Below are positions 56,213-64,000 of a stretch of 64,000 bases of DNA, in pieces. Position 1 is the first letter of the stretch. Each line of letters begins with the position of its first letter. Below the pieces are notes generated by a model. The model was not told where the DNA came from. It saw nothing but the letters and a program-made list of their open reading frames with translations, and ran no database searches. Made by a program: the position numbers and the translations under genes. The DNA is from Methylomonas sp. MK1 (GTDB lineage Bacteria > Pseudomonadota > Gammaproteobacteria > Methylococcales > Methylomonadaceae): positions 1,178,001 through 1,242,000 of the forward strand of contig NZ_AQOV01000001.1 in assembly GCF_000365425.1 (NCBI RefSeq). The letters run 5' to 3'.

Positions 56213-56647
56213 ATGGCGATTAAACAATGCCTCGCTTGCGGCCAGTCTTTTCAACCACGTCCACAAGTTCCACTGCAAACCTATTGCTCAGTGCCTTCAT
56301 GCCAACAGCATCGTAAACGGCAATGGCACAGCAACAAACTGCAAACAGACCCTGATTATCAAGAGAACCAACAACGGGCGCAACAATCGTGGATAGAGCG
56401 CAATCCTGATTATTGGCGTCAATACCGTGAATCTCATCCAAAGTATGTTGATCGTAATCGTACTTTGCAACGGACACGCAGCGCCAAAGCCAAAAATATT
56501 CGAATTGCAAATATGGACGCGTCAACTCCAGCAAAGGCGCTGCCATCAGGGATTTACAGACTAAGTTTGGTGACAGAAACCAATAATGTAAAGATGGACG
56601 TTTGGACCGTAGAAATCACGGTACATGCTTGCGAATGTCGGCCATAA
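56213..56647 (+). CDS. Zinc-finger-type accessory protein of the recombinase island
   Basis: The 144-residue protein starts at ATG 56213 after AGGGAG. Four cysteines in a CxxC...CxxxxxC pattern (KQCLACGQSF, TYCSVPSCQQHRK) suggest a zinc-binding N-terminus, followed by a basic, Trp/Tyr-rich segment with repeated DPDY/NPDYWRQYRESHPKY motifs. I recall similar proteins beside serine recombinases on mobile elements, which fits the next gene. The C-terminal 50 residues look less conserved. Its function is unknown. Confidence 0.75.
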   Translation: MAIKQCLACGQSFQPRPQVPLQTYCSVPSCQQHRKRQWHSNKLQTDPDYQENQQRAQQSWIERNPDYWRQYRESHPKYVDRNRTLQRTRSAKAKNIRIANMDASTPAKALPSGIYRLSLVTETNNVKMDVWTVEITVHACECRP

Positions 56648-56818
56648 GCCAGTGTTGCAAAGAGATGACTTGATCGGCAAACCAATCTGATTCTTATACC
56701 GTATTGTCAGTTTTCTCTTGGTAAACCCTGGATTTGGCTGTCCCCGCTTAGAAGATAGCTCCTGTCCACAAGTGGCTTAGCGAGGGCCTAATTTTCATGC
56801 GATCGGGGATCATCAGGT

Positions 56819-57649
56819 TTGATTAATCAAATTGAATCCAACGAAGAACAGCCAGAAACGTTCGTCAAATTACGCGCAGTGGAATATGTGCGAATGTCGA
56901 CCGAGCACCAGCAGTACTCCACAGAAAATCAGTCTGACAAAATCCGCGAATACGCCGCTCGTCATGATATAGAGATCGTAAGAACCTACACCGATGCCGG
57001 AAAAAGCGGTTTGCGAATCGATGGCCGAGTTTCGCTACAACAGTTGTTGAAAGATGTTGAAAGTGGCTCTGCCGACTTTTCAATGATTTTGGTTTATGAC
57101 GTTAGCCGCTGGGGACGATTCCAGGATGCTGATGAGAGCGCTTACTATGAATATCGGTGTCGGAAAGCAGGAATTCAAGTTACTTACTGTGCCGAACAGT
57201 TTGAAAACGACGGTTCACCTGTTTCCACCATTGTCAAAGGCGTTAAACGCGCTATGGCGGGTGAATACAGCCGAGAATTGTCGGCTAAGGTTTTCGCCGG
57301 GCAGTCTCGACTGATTGAGCTCGGTTTTCGTCAAGGCGGCCCTGCTGGCTATGGCCTACGACGGGTATTACTCGATCAAAACGGTTCCATTAAAGCCGAA
57401 CTGGCCAGAGGCGAACATAAAAGCCTGCAAACCGACCGTGTCATCCTCATGCCTGGTCCCGAGGCGGAAATCCGCACCGTCAATTTGATGTATCACTGGT
57501 TCATCGAGGATGGACTGGTCGAGTCCGAAATTGCCGAACGCTTGAACGGCATGGAAATACATACTGACCTGGACCGGCAGTGGACTCGCGCAACGGTGCA
57601 AGAGATCCTGACCAATGAAAAATACATTGGTAACAATATCTACTCATAG
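56819..57649 (+). pseudogene. Serine recombinase, C-terminally truncated
   Basis: The 276-residue frame starts at TTG 56819. It has the resolvase catalytic domain with VEYVRMSTEH (nucleophile Ser27), YDVSRWGRFQDADES and GVKRAMAGEYSRELS, then the start of the Recombinase domain (FRQGGPAGYGLRR, TNEKYIGNNIYS). Large serine recombinases normally continue for another 200 or more residues with a zinc ribbon and coiled coil. Here a stop follows immediately and no continuation is seen before the opposite-strand gene. It is most likely inactive, left by an element that has decayed. Confidence 0.85.
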
Positions 57650-57708
57650 TTGGGCACTATACATAGGGGTCGAAGGCGTCCTATCAATCGATTCTCCAGT
57701 AAGTTAGG

Positions 57709-58371
57709 CTAGTGCCCAGCCATATCAGCTTTGCGTGCAATCATCTTTTCGGCCAGCGCATGACTGCCGCCGCTATCACTGATGACTTGCCGAATGCTTT
57801 CGTCGGGAATCCTTAACACCACCAAAATGGCCTGCTTGATGTCTTCAGGACTCATGTCTGCGAAGAGTTTGCCGGCATGTGGGTTGCCATCGTCGCCGCG
57901 CAGCACGTCTAGTTCGTCCACGCTGGTGCCGAATGCTTTGCCTTTGGGATCGCCCTGAGCCCGGAATGCCAGTGCGCCGCCCACATCCAGTGTCAACACG
58001 TTGCCGTTGACAACACCTTGGTTATCGCCATTGAAGCCGGCGGCGTCCCAGTTGGCGGTCCAGGCATGCACACCAAACCACTGCTGAGCTTGTTTGCGTT
58101 CGCTTTCGTTGAGATGAGCGATGCATTTCTTGTCGAGTTCCACCCACTCTGTCGCCACCTGGTCCGCCGCTATTGTTCTCACATAGGTCAAAGTGGGCGC
58201 TCCAGCCAGTTGATAGAGCTTGGCTGCGATCAGTTCATTGCGCGCATGCGCCGCAGATTCCAGGGTTTTCACGTAGTAGCGTCGACCTTTACCGTCCTGA
58301 AAAACGCCTGCGGGATTGGTACCCAATTGCCCGCCAATCCGTTGCATGGTCGTGGTATCAATAGTTGGCAT
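57709..58371 (-). CDS. Kinase-fold-like protein of unknown function
   Basis: The 220-residue soluble protein (ATG 58371) has a pattern like minimal kinases of the HipA/lipid-kinase type: Lys35 in RRYYVKTLE, Glu46 in HARNELIAAKLY, the catalytic-loop-like ANWDAAGFNGDNQG (Asp109, Asn117) and the metal-binding TLDVGGALAFR (Asp129). I infer phosphotransferase activity from these spacings only. It lies 28 nt downstream of a dual-specificity phosphatase gene in one operon, next to a dead recombinase. It could be a toxin, effector fragment or a phosphorylation switch. Confidence 0.65.
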   Translation of the reverse strand: MPTIDTTTMQRIGGQLGTNPAGVFQDGKGRRYYVKTLESAAHARNELIAAKLYQLAGAPTLTYVRTIAADQVATEWVELDKKCIAHLNESERKQAQQWFGVHAWTANWDAAGFNGDNQGVVNGNVLTLDVGGALAFRAQGDPKGKAFGTSVDELDVLRGDDGNPHAGKLFADMSPEDIKQAILVVLRIPDESIRQVISDSGGSHALAEKMIARKADMAGH

Positions 58372-58399
58372 AGCTGCACGTATCGCTATATTCCCCGGC

Positions 58400-58954
58400 T
58401 TAAGGGATGGGTTTAGTGCGACGCACCAGCGCCAATTGCGCAGGCGTTTCGATGGCACCCTTACGCACGTGCCGAACGGTCTGGATCGCCTCTTCGGTAT
58501 CCATTCCCAATTCCACTAACAGCCGCGCCGCGATCATACCCGCCCGGCCCAAACCGCCTTTGCAATGCACGAGCAAGTCATCGCCGTTCCGCAACATCTC
58601 GCGGATCTCGCGGCCTTGCGTGACCCAATGCTGTTCAAAAGCTTGAGTAGGCACGGAAAAGTCGGCAATCGGCAGATGTAACCAGGCTATGCCGCGTCTG
58701 CGAATTTCATGTCCGAGTTGCGGCACCTTGAGAGCTTTAAGCTCTGCGGGTTCGACGAGCGTCAACACCAGTTTTGCCCCCCAAGCAGCGATGGCATCCA
58801 AATCGATACCGAGGTCGCGCTCCCAGGCACCCGTGTAAGCAAAGTGGTCGTACTTGCCGGGGCAGAAAGTAATGCCGATCCGTCCATGCGCAGGACTCGC
58901 ACGTACTTCTGCAATCTGAAGCGGGTGTGTATGGCTGGTCCGCACAGCTGTCAT
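58400..58954 (-). CDS. Dual-specificity phosphatase (CDKN3-like)
   Basis: The 184-residue protein has the complete CX5R loop LLVHCKGGLGRAGMIAARLL with Cys131 and Arg137, and a general-acid Asp98 in LPIADFSVP. The family is related to cyclin-dependent-kinase inhibitor 3 phosphatases, present in scattered bacteria. ATG 58954 has AGGATGG upstream. It is the first gene of a two-gene operon with the kinase-like gene, hinting at opposed phosphorylation and dephosphorylation. An intact loop here contrasts with the broken one at 8888-9403. Confidence 0.88.
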   Translation of the reverse strand: MTAVRTSHTHPLQIAEVRASPAHGRIGITFCPGKYDHFAYTGAWERDLGIDLDAIAAWGAKLVLTLVEPAELKALKVPQLGHEIRRRGIAWLHLPIADFSVPTQAFEQHWVTQGREIREMLRNGDDLLVHCKGGLGRAGMIAARLLVELGMDTEEAIQTVRHVRKGAIETPAQLALVRRTKPIP

Positions 58955-58991
58955 ATTGCCATCCTGCCGAAATATTGAAGGGAGGAATTTT

Positions 58992-60029
58992 TTAATTTTT
59001 AGAATTAAGTTGCCCGCATGCCGCTAATACATCATCACCTTTAGTGCCTCTTATTAAAGTCGGGATTCTAAATTCATCTAATACTGCTTTAAAGTTTTCG
59101 ACCTCATGCAAATCAGGACTCTGGTAACGTGAGCCAGGGAATGCGTTAAAAGGAATTAAGTTTATATAAGCACGTTTACCTGCCAGTAACGCCCCCAATT
59201 TTTTAGCATCATCCGCAGAGTCATTGAAACCTTTTATCAGAATATATTCATAGGTAATAAATTGCTTTTTATGCAAAGGAATCTTATCAATATAGGATAG
59301 GACTTCATCCAACGGATATTTTCTATTAATGGGAATAAGCTCATTCCTCTTTTCTGTGAACGGTGAATGCAGCGATAATGCCAAGTTCACGCCGGGAACC
59401 TCCTGGATCCATCTTTTAAGCCCAGGAATATAACCCGCCGTTGAAATTGTAATTTTTTGCACACCTATTGATGTGCCGTGTTGCGCTAAAAAAATTTCAC
59501 AGGCTTTTTTAACGGCATCAAAGTTATGTAAAGGTTCGCCCTGCCCCATAAAAACAATATTTAAAATCCGCTCTTCTCCAGGCCTATTGCTTGCCAACCA
59601 ACGCCAAGCCTGCAGAAACTGCCCAACAATTTCACCGGTAGTCAAATTCCGCTTAAGTCCTTGTTCGCCGGTAAAACAAAAAGAGCAATTCATTGCGCAG
59701 CCAACCTGCGATGACAGGCAAATAGAATATTTATTGTTAAACGGAATAAGGACAGTTTCGACTTTATGATTGTCTTTGAGCTTAAAAAGAAACTTTACTG
59801 TTCGATCTTTTGACGACTCATGAACCAAATCGATTTCCGGCAGAGAAAAGTCGAATTGTTGTTCAAAAAAAGCCAATGAGGATTTTGAAATATTATCACG
59901 ACATTGAATGTTTTCTTTTTTCTTATAATGCCAATTAAATAGAACTCCCGCTACCGATTGGTTTAAATTATTCTGATTTATAACCGTTTCTAAATCAGAA
60001 TAACTTAAGTCGTAAAATGATTGTTTCAA
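58992..60029 (-). CDS. Cfr/RlmN-family radical-SAM RNA methyltransferase
   Basis: The 345-residue protein has the radical-SAM cluster motif GCAMNCSFCFTGEQG (Cys111, Cys115, Cys118), the conserved NIVFMGQGEPLHNFD, KITISTAGYIPG, NLALSLHSPF and the catalytic C-terminal Cys338 in LAACGQL. It should methylate an adenine in 23S rRNA or tRNA. The CFTG motif and divergent N-terminus set it apart from ordinary RlmN, so it may be a second paralogue. The start is TTG 60029 with a strong AGGAGA upstream. The region is clearly AT-richer than its neighbours, which suggests transfer. Confidence 0.88.
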   Translation of the reverse strand: MKQSFYDLSYSDLETVINQNNLNQSVAGVLFNWHYKKKENIQCRDNISKSSLAFFEQQFDFSLPEIDLVHESSKDRTVKFLFKLKDNHKVETVLIPFNNKYSICLSSQVGCAMNCSFCFTGEQGLKRNLTTGEIVGQFLQAWRWLASNRPGEERILNIVFMGQGEPLHNFDAVKKACEIFLAQHGTSIGVQKITISTAGYIPGLKRWIQEVPGVNLALSLHSPFTEKRNELIPINRKYPLDEVLSYIDKIPLHKKQFITYEYILIKGFNDSADDAKKLGALLAGKRAYINLIPFNAFPGSRYQSPDLHEVENFKAVLDEFRIPTLIRGTKGDDVLAACGQLNSKN

Positions 60030-60122
60030 AAACTTTCTCCTGGCAATTCCAATAGTCTGCCAATCCCCATTGGCTTGAAAATTGGACTTTATTTTTTCAA
60101 AAATATACTGGTCCGAAACGAC

Positions 60123-60824
60123 TTAATACCAAAGCCGCACACCCACGACACCGCGCAAACTGTGCTGGTGCTCGCGGAGCGATGCTTCCTCGACATAGTC
60201 CATGCCTACGTAAGGCGCAAATTCGCGTTCGATCTCATAACGTAAGCGAAAACCAGCTTCAAATTCGGTAACGCCTGCTTTCACGCCGCGATTTTGTATG
60301 TCCTCCGCCGCCACATTCACTTCCACGCGCGGCTGTAGAATTAGCCGTTGAGTCAACAGCATTTCGTAACCCAGCGTCAAACGTCCCAACACATTGCCTT
60401 TCTCGTTGATGAACATCGCGCTGTCCACTTCGATGAAATACGGTGCCAGCCCTTGAAAACCGATCACTGCATCGAAAGTACGTTCCGGTTCTATCGCCCG
60501 CCGCGCACCGATTTGAAAATCCCAAAACGTGTCGATATTGCGACTGTATAGGATCTGTAAATCGGCGCGGCCGAAGATATTTTGATCGGCGGAATAATCG
60601 CCTTCCGATTTCAACCAAAGCTTGTTTTCGTCGGTGCCGGTCCAGTTCTGCACATCCCATTTGAACAGATGCAGCCCTTGGTTGCCTTCGTATTCCAGCC
60701 TGTCGGCCTTGAAATGATTGAAAATCATCGAGCTGTCGTGCGCAGTTGCGGCAGAACAATACAGCGCTAGCAGCAGACAGAACCAAACATGTATATTTCT
60801 ATTAAACGAGACCTTAGAAGTCAT
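60123..60824 (-). CDS. copB: Copper resistance protein B
   Basis: The 233-residue outer-membrane protein belongs to the CopB family (RLEYEGNQGLHLFKWDVQNW, GRADLQILYSRNID, DFQIGARRAIEPER, FAPYVGMDYVEEASLREHQH) and ends in an aromatic LWY typical of beta-barrels. ATG 60824 gives a signal peptide (HVWFCLLLALYCSAATAHD). Frames extending further upstream run into a REP-like element and are not used. It lies 100 nt after copA. Confidence 0.88.
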   Translation of the reverse strand: MTSKVSFNRNIHVWFCLLLALYCSAATAHDSSMIFNHFKADRLEYEGNQGLHLFKWDVQNWTGTDENKLWLKSEGDYSADQNIFGRADLQILYSRNIDTFWDFQIGARRAIEPERTFDAVIGFQGLAPYFIEVDSAMFINEKGNVLGRLTLGYEMLLTQRLILQPRVEVNVAAEDIQNRGVKAGVTEFEAGFRLRYEIEREFAPYVGMDYVEEASLREHQHSLRGVVGVRLWY

Positions 60825-60885
60825 CGTTCCCGTGCAGAAGGAAGCCCAGTCGTCACGCTGGATTCCCGCTTTCGAGGGAATGACG
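60825..60885. repeat. REP-like element between copA and copB
   Basis: The stretch contains the palindrome ATTCCCGCTTTCGAGGGAAT (60862-60881) flanked by CGTCA (60851-60855) and TGACG (60881-60885). It belongs to the dispersed CCCGC...GCGGGAAT extragenic family seen also at 35498-35517. Its left edge touches the copB start codon and may supply the ribosome-binding region (GGGAACG on the minus strand). Confidence 0.75.
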
Positions 60886-60924
60886 GTCACGGAGTACTTG
60901 CGGGTCATCGTGGAGAACCAGGCA

Positions 60925-62625
60925 TTACTGATGCTCATGTTTCGCCTTTTCTACGATTAATTTACGAAACATGCCGGTATCCATGTGATAGAGCAAATGA
61001 CAATGAAAGGCCCACTCCCCTTCCGCATCGGCTGGTACATCGACGCTGACAGTCTGACCGGGTTTGACGTTGATCACATGTTTTTTCGGGTTGTACATGC
61101 CGTTACCGTTGTCCAAATACTGCCAGAGGCCGTGAATATGGATAGGGTGGTTCATCATGGTTTCGTTGACATAGGTAAAGCGAATCCGTTCGCCGAACTT
61201 GACCCGAATCGGTTCCGCATCGGCGTATTTGGTGTCGTCGAACGACCAAATGTAGCGTTGCATATTACCGGTTAACCGCAACGTGATTTCCCGATCCGGC
61301 GGCCCCATCAGCACGTGATTGGGTTGCGTGGCGATTAACTGGCTATAGCTCAATGGCTTTGCTGTGTCGCTGGTATCCGCAACAGGCATCACATGCCCGG
61401 CATGCGGGTTTGGCGGTGTCTCGACAGTTACATGCTGATGGCCGGCGTGTTGAGTCATGGTGGGGTCGGGTTTAGCCGAGAGTTCCGTATGCGCGTGGCT
61501 AACTTCCTCGCTGGCAGGTGGCTGAAGCGATGTTTGATGAGCGGTGTGACCGGCATGTTCCCCGCCCATATCTGCCAAGGTCAACAAGGTCATGGGCCGC
61601 AACGCCGGCAGTTCGGCATGCAGGTCCGCGCGCGGCGTCAACGTCGCGTTGGCATAACCGCTGCGATCCATCGCTTCGGCAAAAATACTGTAAGCCTGTT
61701 CGGTTTGCGGCTGCACCAACACATCGTAGGTTTCCGCCACCGCAATCCGGAATTCCGCCACATCGACCGGCTCGACGGGTTGCCCGTCGGCGGCAATCAC
61801 CGTCATTTTCAGACCCGGCAGGCGCACGTCAAAATGCGTCATCGCCGAAGCGTTGATAAAGCGCAAACGCAGTTTTTCGCCTGGTTTGAATAGATATAGC
61901 GGTTTCGCTTCGGCGGTTTGGCCGTTGATCAAAAACCGGTAATTGGCGCCGGTCACGTCGGCCAGATCGGTAGGCTCCATACGCATCTCGCCCCAGACTA
62001 GCCGATCGCTAACGGTTTCCCAAAAACCCAAGCGCTGAATATCGGCGAAGAAATCACCGACCGTGCGCTGCTGAAAATTGTAATAGTCACTTTGTTTTTT
62101 TAAGCGCGCCATGGTCCGCGCCGGGTCCGCGCGCGGCCAATCGGACAGCATGACCACATAATCGCGATCCACCTTTTGCTGCTCCTGTTGCGGGGCTATG
62201 ATCAGCGCTCCAAACAAGCCCTGTTGTTCCTGCATCCCGGAATGGCCGTGATACCAGTAGGTGCCGCTTTGCTTGATTTTAAATTGATAGGTAAAGGTCT
62301 GGCCGGGCGCAATACCGTCGAAACTGATGCCCGGCACGCCGTCCATTTGGTAAGGCAGAATGATGCCGTGCCAGTGTATTGAAGTAGATTCTTTGAGTAG
62401 ATTAGTGACTTGCAAGGTCACATCCTCGCCTTCCCGCCAATGCAAGGTAGGCGCCGGCAAAGCCTCGTCCGCGACCACGGCCTGCTGGGTGTCGCCAATC
62501 AGATTGATCGATTTTTCCGAGATCGATAGACGATAAACATCGGCCTGGGTCCCGCTGGACACCAAGCTAGCCAGCAATAGCCAAGCCGCAGAATACCTAG
62601 CGCCGGAGAAATCCCAATAGTGCAT
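60925..62625 (-). CDS. copA: Copper resistance multicopper oxidase
   Basis: A periplasmic multicopper oxidase of 566 residues that oxidises Cu(I). It carries all four copper motifs: SIHWHG, GTYWYHGHSG, NHPIHIHGLWQYL and WAFHCHLLYHMDTGM (type 1, 2 and 3 ligands). A His/Met-rich linker of about 70 residues (EHAGHTAHQTS, QHAGHQHVTV, NPHAGHVMPV) probably binds extra copper. The N-terminus has a signal-like hydrophobic segment but no twin arginine, unlike many CopA proteins. copB lies downstream. Copper balance is central to methanotrophs. Confidence 0.94.
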   Translation of the reverse strand: MHYWDFSGARYSAAWLLLASLVSSGTQADVYRLSISEKSINLIGDTQQAVVADEALPAPTLHWREGEDVTLQVTNLLKESTSIHWHGIILPYQMDGVPGISFDGIAPGQTFTYQFKIKQSGTYWYHGHSGMQEQQGLFGALIIAPQQEQQKVDRDYVVMLSDWPRADPARTMARLKKQSDYYNFQQRTVGDFFADIQRLGFWETVSDRLVWGEMRMEPTDLADVTGANYRFLINGQTAEAKPLYLFKPGEKLRLRFINASAMTHFDVRLPGLKMTVIAADGQPVEPVDVAEFRIAVAETYDVLVQPQTEQAYSIFAEAMDRSGYANATLTPRADLHAELPALRPMTLLTLADMGGEHAGHTAHQTSLQPPASEEVSHAHTELSAKPDPTMTQHAGHQHVTVETPPNPHAGHVMPVADTSDTAKPLSYSQLIATQPNHVLMGPPDREITLRLTGNMQRYIWSFDDTKYADAEPIRVKFGERIRFTYVNETMMNHPIHIHGLWQYLDNGNGMYNPKKHVINVKPGQTVSVDVPADAEGEWAFHCHLLYHMDTGMFRKLIVEKAKHEHQ

Positions 62626-62778
62626 AACACCTCATAAAGACCGATTAGCAGGTGTTTACTCTAACATTTTTAAAACTTTACTGAACGCCAACGCGGGTTT
62701 TGCTGGTGACTAATTAGCGCGGCCGCAATATCGGTGCTCCCGCGTGCCGCAAGCTCGGTCAGGCTCTGGGTTACGGCG

Positions 62779-63186
62779 TTAATCGTCCAACACAAAGTCG
62801 CGCGAATCGCGCATGCCTTCCAGAAAATTAAACAGCCGTTGCGGACTGATCAGACAGCCCGCCGCCGCTTTTCGGGGCATGATTTCCACCAGGACGCCCT
62901 GTGCGGTCAGCTTGTTCAAGACTTGATACATGAAAAAATCCAGCGTCTCCGCCACCCCTATCATGTTTTCCCATTCGCCGACCGCCGCCTCGTCAGCGTA
63001 GCGCCGGTAGGGCCAGACCGGCAAGGTTTCGTGGCCGTCCACCACCCGCAAAATCCATTGCCGGCTTTCTTTCAAACCCCAGACTTCGTCCATTTCGACG
63101 ATGCGATACATAAAATATTCCAACAGATCTTCGTCGCTCATGGACTGAGCCGCATCATATTCTTCTTGGTAAGGTTCGTAGCGCAT
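62779..63186 (-). CDS. DUF2750-like protein
   Basis: The 135-residue soluble acidic protein matches my memory of DUF2750 (LLEYFMYRIVEMDEVWGLKE, VVDGHETLPVWPYRRYADEA, WENMIGVAETLDFFMYQVLN). ATG 63186 is preferred over a GTG at 63213. Function is unknown. Confidence 0.78.
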   Translation of the reverse strand: MRYEPYQEEYDAAQSMSDEDLLEYFMYRIVEMDEVWGLKESRQWILRVVDGHETLPVWPYRRYADEAAVGEWENMIGVAETLDFFMYQVLNKLTAQGVLVEIMPRKAAAGCLISPQRLFNFLEGMRDSRDFVLDD

Positions 63187-63441
63187 GGTACCGATCCGGT
63201 AATGGAAAACCACATTGCAGCAATAATCGCACCACGGTAATCCGCCGTCAGCGAGCCCGCCAAACTCGGCGAATTGTCAGTTTTACGCGCAAATTTAGCG
63301 TATTGCTGCGCGTTGACTAATCGATTTATTGTCGCATAACCGACAAAACCCAAACCGATTGCCGCACAGCGCGTATTTAGCAAAAAAGCCCAATCGGATA
63401 AGTTGTATAGTTGGGGGCCTTTAGCATAAACAAGCAAACCC
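63187..63441. other. Divergent intergenic region
   Basis: About 255 bp between the DUF2750 gene and the rightward RNA-binding protein gene. No gene or clear regulatory site is identified; open frames on the minus strand here are shadows of the RRM gene region. Confidence 0.35.
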
Positions 63442-63705
63442 ATGAAATTACTGATACGCAATCTCCCCCGCACCACCACCGAAACCGAATTGCGGGCTAT
63501 GTTCGCGGAACACGGCAGCGTGCAATCCTGTTCGCTGGTGATGGACAAAGACACCAATAGCTCCAAAGGCTTTGGTTTTGTAGAGATGCCCAAAGCCGGC
63601 GAAGCCAAGGCCGCCATCAAAACCCTAAATGGTCTGGAAATGGACGGCAATCGCATTCGTGTGAAAAAGGCCGAAACCAACCCTGGCGAAGCCGCCGATG
63701 ACTAA
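63442..63705 (+). CDS. RRM-domain RNA-binding protein
   Basis: The 87-residue protein is a single RNA recognition motif, with RNP2 [12 protein letters not shown] and RNP1 [11 protein letters not shown]. Small RRM proteins of this kind occur in cyanobacteria and many proteobacteria and often respond to cold. The next gene overlaps it by 8 nt. Confidence 0.93.
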   Translation: MKLLIRNLPRTTTETELRAMFAEHGSVQSCSLVMDKDTNSSKGFGFVEMPKAGEAKAAIKTLNGLEMDGNRIRVKKAETNPGEAADD

Positions 63706-63931
63706 ACCCGGCAAGCAAGATCCGCTGCATGGCATCACGCTGGAAACACTGCTGACCCGTTTGGTGGAAAAATACGGCTGGGCGGAATTGGCCAGCCGTA
63801 TCGACATTAATTGCTTTGCCAAAGACCCCAGCATTACCTCCAGTCTGAGGTTTTTGCGCAAGACGCCATGGGCAAGGCAGAAGGTAGAGGCGCTTTATTT
63901 GCAGAATTCGTGGGCAGAAAACCAAGACTAG
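63698..63931 (+). CDS. VF530 family DNA-binding protein
   Basis: The 77-residue protein matches the VF530 family ([46 protein letters not shown]). The fold binds double-stranded DNA. It starts in the last codons of the RRM gene, so the two are co-translated. Confidence 0.92.
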   Translation: MTKPGKQDPLHGITLETLLTRLVEKYGWAELASRIDINCFAKDPSITSSLRFLRKTPWARQKVEALYLQNSWAENQD

Positions 63932-64000
63932 TGTGTTATCGCCGATGAGGTCTTATTGGCCTCTCTTGGTGCCAAGTTCAATCCAATCTAGCCGGCCTCT

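Noticed and set aside
55815..58980. tRNA-Ser as an attachment site for an integrated element
   Set aside because: No repeat of the tRNA 3' end was found downstream, and the recombinase is of the serine type, which rarely uses tRNA genes.
60825..60938. N-terminal extension of copB to the ATG at 60938
   Set aside because: The extra codons come from the REP-like element and the copA end, and they precede a proper signal peptide starting at 60824.
62734..63240. Rightward 168-residue open frame
   Set aside because: It is antisense to the DUF2750 gene, has no ribosome site and its sequence is low-quality shadow coding.

Overview
The window reads as chromosomal DNA of a gammaproteobacterial (type I) methanotroph or close methylotroph, most like Methylomonas and relatives. 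This rests on gene content: a formaldehyde-activating enzyme (fae), methenyl-tetrahydromethanopterin cyclohydrolase (mch) and a cofactor-assembly cluster (mfnD/E/F-like genes, a RimK-like ligase, a CitG-like protein, a HisA-like protein, pabB) sit beside ordinary gammaproteobacterial genes such as rpoE-rseA-rseB-degP, nadB, sucAB and pntAB. No 16S rRNA gene or methane monooxygenase gene lies in the window, so the genus is inferred.

Layout. 1-2.8 kb: proton-translocating transhydrogenase pntA (5' end outside the window) and pntB. 3.3-7.5 kb: a PAS-GGDEF-EAL membrane sensor paired with a solitary ABC-type substrate-binding lipoprotein. 7.9-11.4 kb: an accessory run (AraC regulator, phosphatase-like protein lacking its nucleophile, ICMT-like methyltransferase, small membrane protein, DJ-1/PfpI protein). 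11.4-13.2 kb: gene-poor DNA with one small gene and a striking array of thirteen degenerate 21-bp units. 13.2-16.1 kb: a PAS histidine kinase translationally coupled to an HD-GYP protein. 16.5-20.2 kb: four unrecognised envelope genes. 20.3-24.7 kb: cysK behind rpoE-rseA-rseB-degP, divergent from nadB (24.8-26.5 kb). 26.7-30.2 kb: an OlsF-like fused acyltransferase, M14 peptidase-like protein and alpha/beta hydrolase. 30.3-31.3 kb: H-NS-like protein and a DUF2914 protein. 31.5-36.2 kb: sucA, sucB and a glyoxalase-II-like hydrolase. 36.4-39.4 kb: nsrR with two candidate NsrR sites, a small membrane protein, norC and norB. 40.1-41.8 kb: a chemoreceptor. 41.9-45.2 kb: two overlapping membrane GTPase genes. 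45.3-46.4 kb: a lipoprotein and a DUF2959 protein. 46.4-55.7 kb: the methylofuran/tetrahydromethanopterin cluster. 55.8 kb: tRNA-Ser(UGA), followed by a small mobile-looking island (zinc-finger protein, truncated serine recombinase, kinase-like protein plus dual-specificity phosphatase) and an AT-rich Cfr/RlmN-like gene. 60.1-62.6 kb: copA-copB copper resistance. 62.8-63.9 kb: DUF2750, RRM and VF530 small proteins.

How the genes work together. Fae condenses formaldehyde with tetrahydromethanopterin and Mch continues the oxidation towards formate; the surrounding kinase, ligases, PabB and MfnF-like protein plausibly build the two C1 carriers. Pnt and 2-oxoglutarate dehydrogenase serve NADPH supply and the TCA cycle. 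NsrR/NorCB handles nitric oxide, relevant because methanotrophs co-oxidise ammonia. CopAB handles copper, the metal of particulate methane monooxygenase. SigmaE-RseAB-DegP and the unknown four-gene block next to it suggest an envelope-maintenance neighbourhood.

Least-understood items: the kinase-like/phosphatase pair in the island, the four-gene envelope block, the paired GTPases, the 21-bp repeat array, and an intrinsic terminator for fae embedded in the opposite-strand HisA-like gene. All calls come from reading the sequence; no database search was possible.
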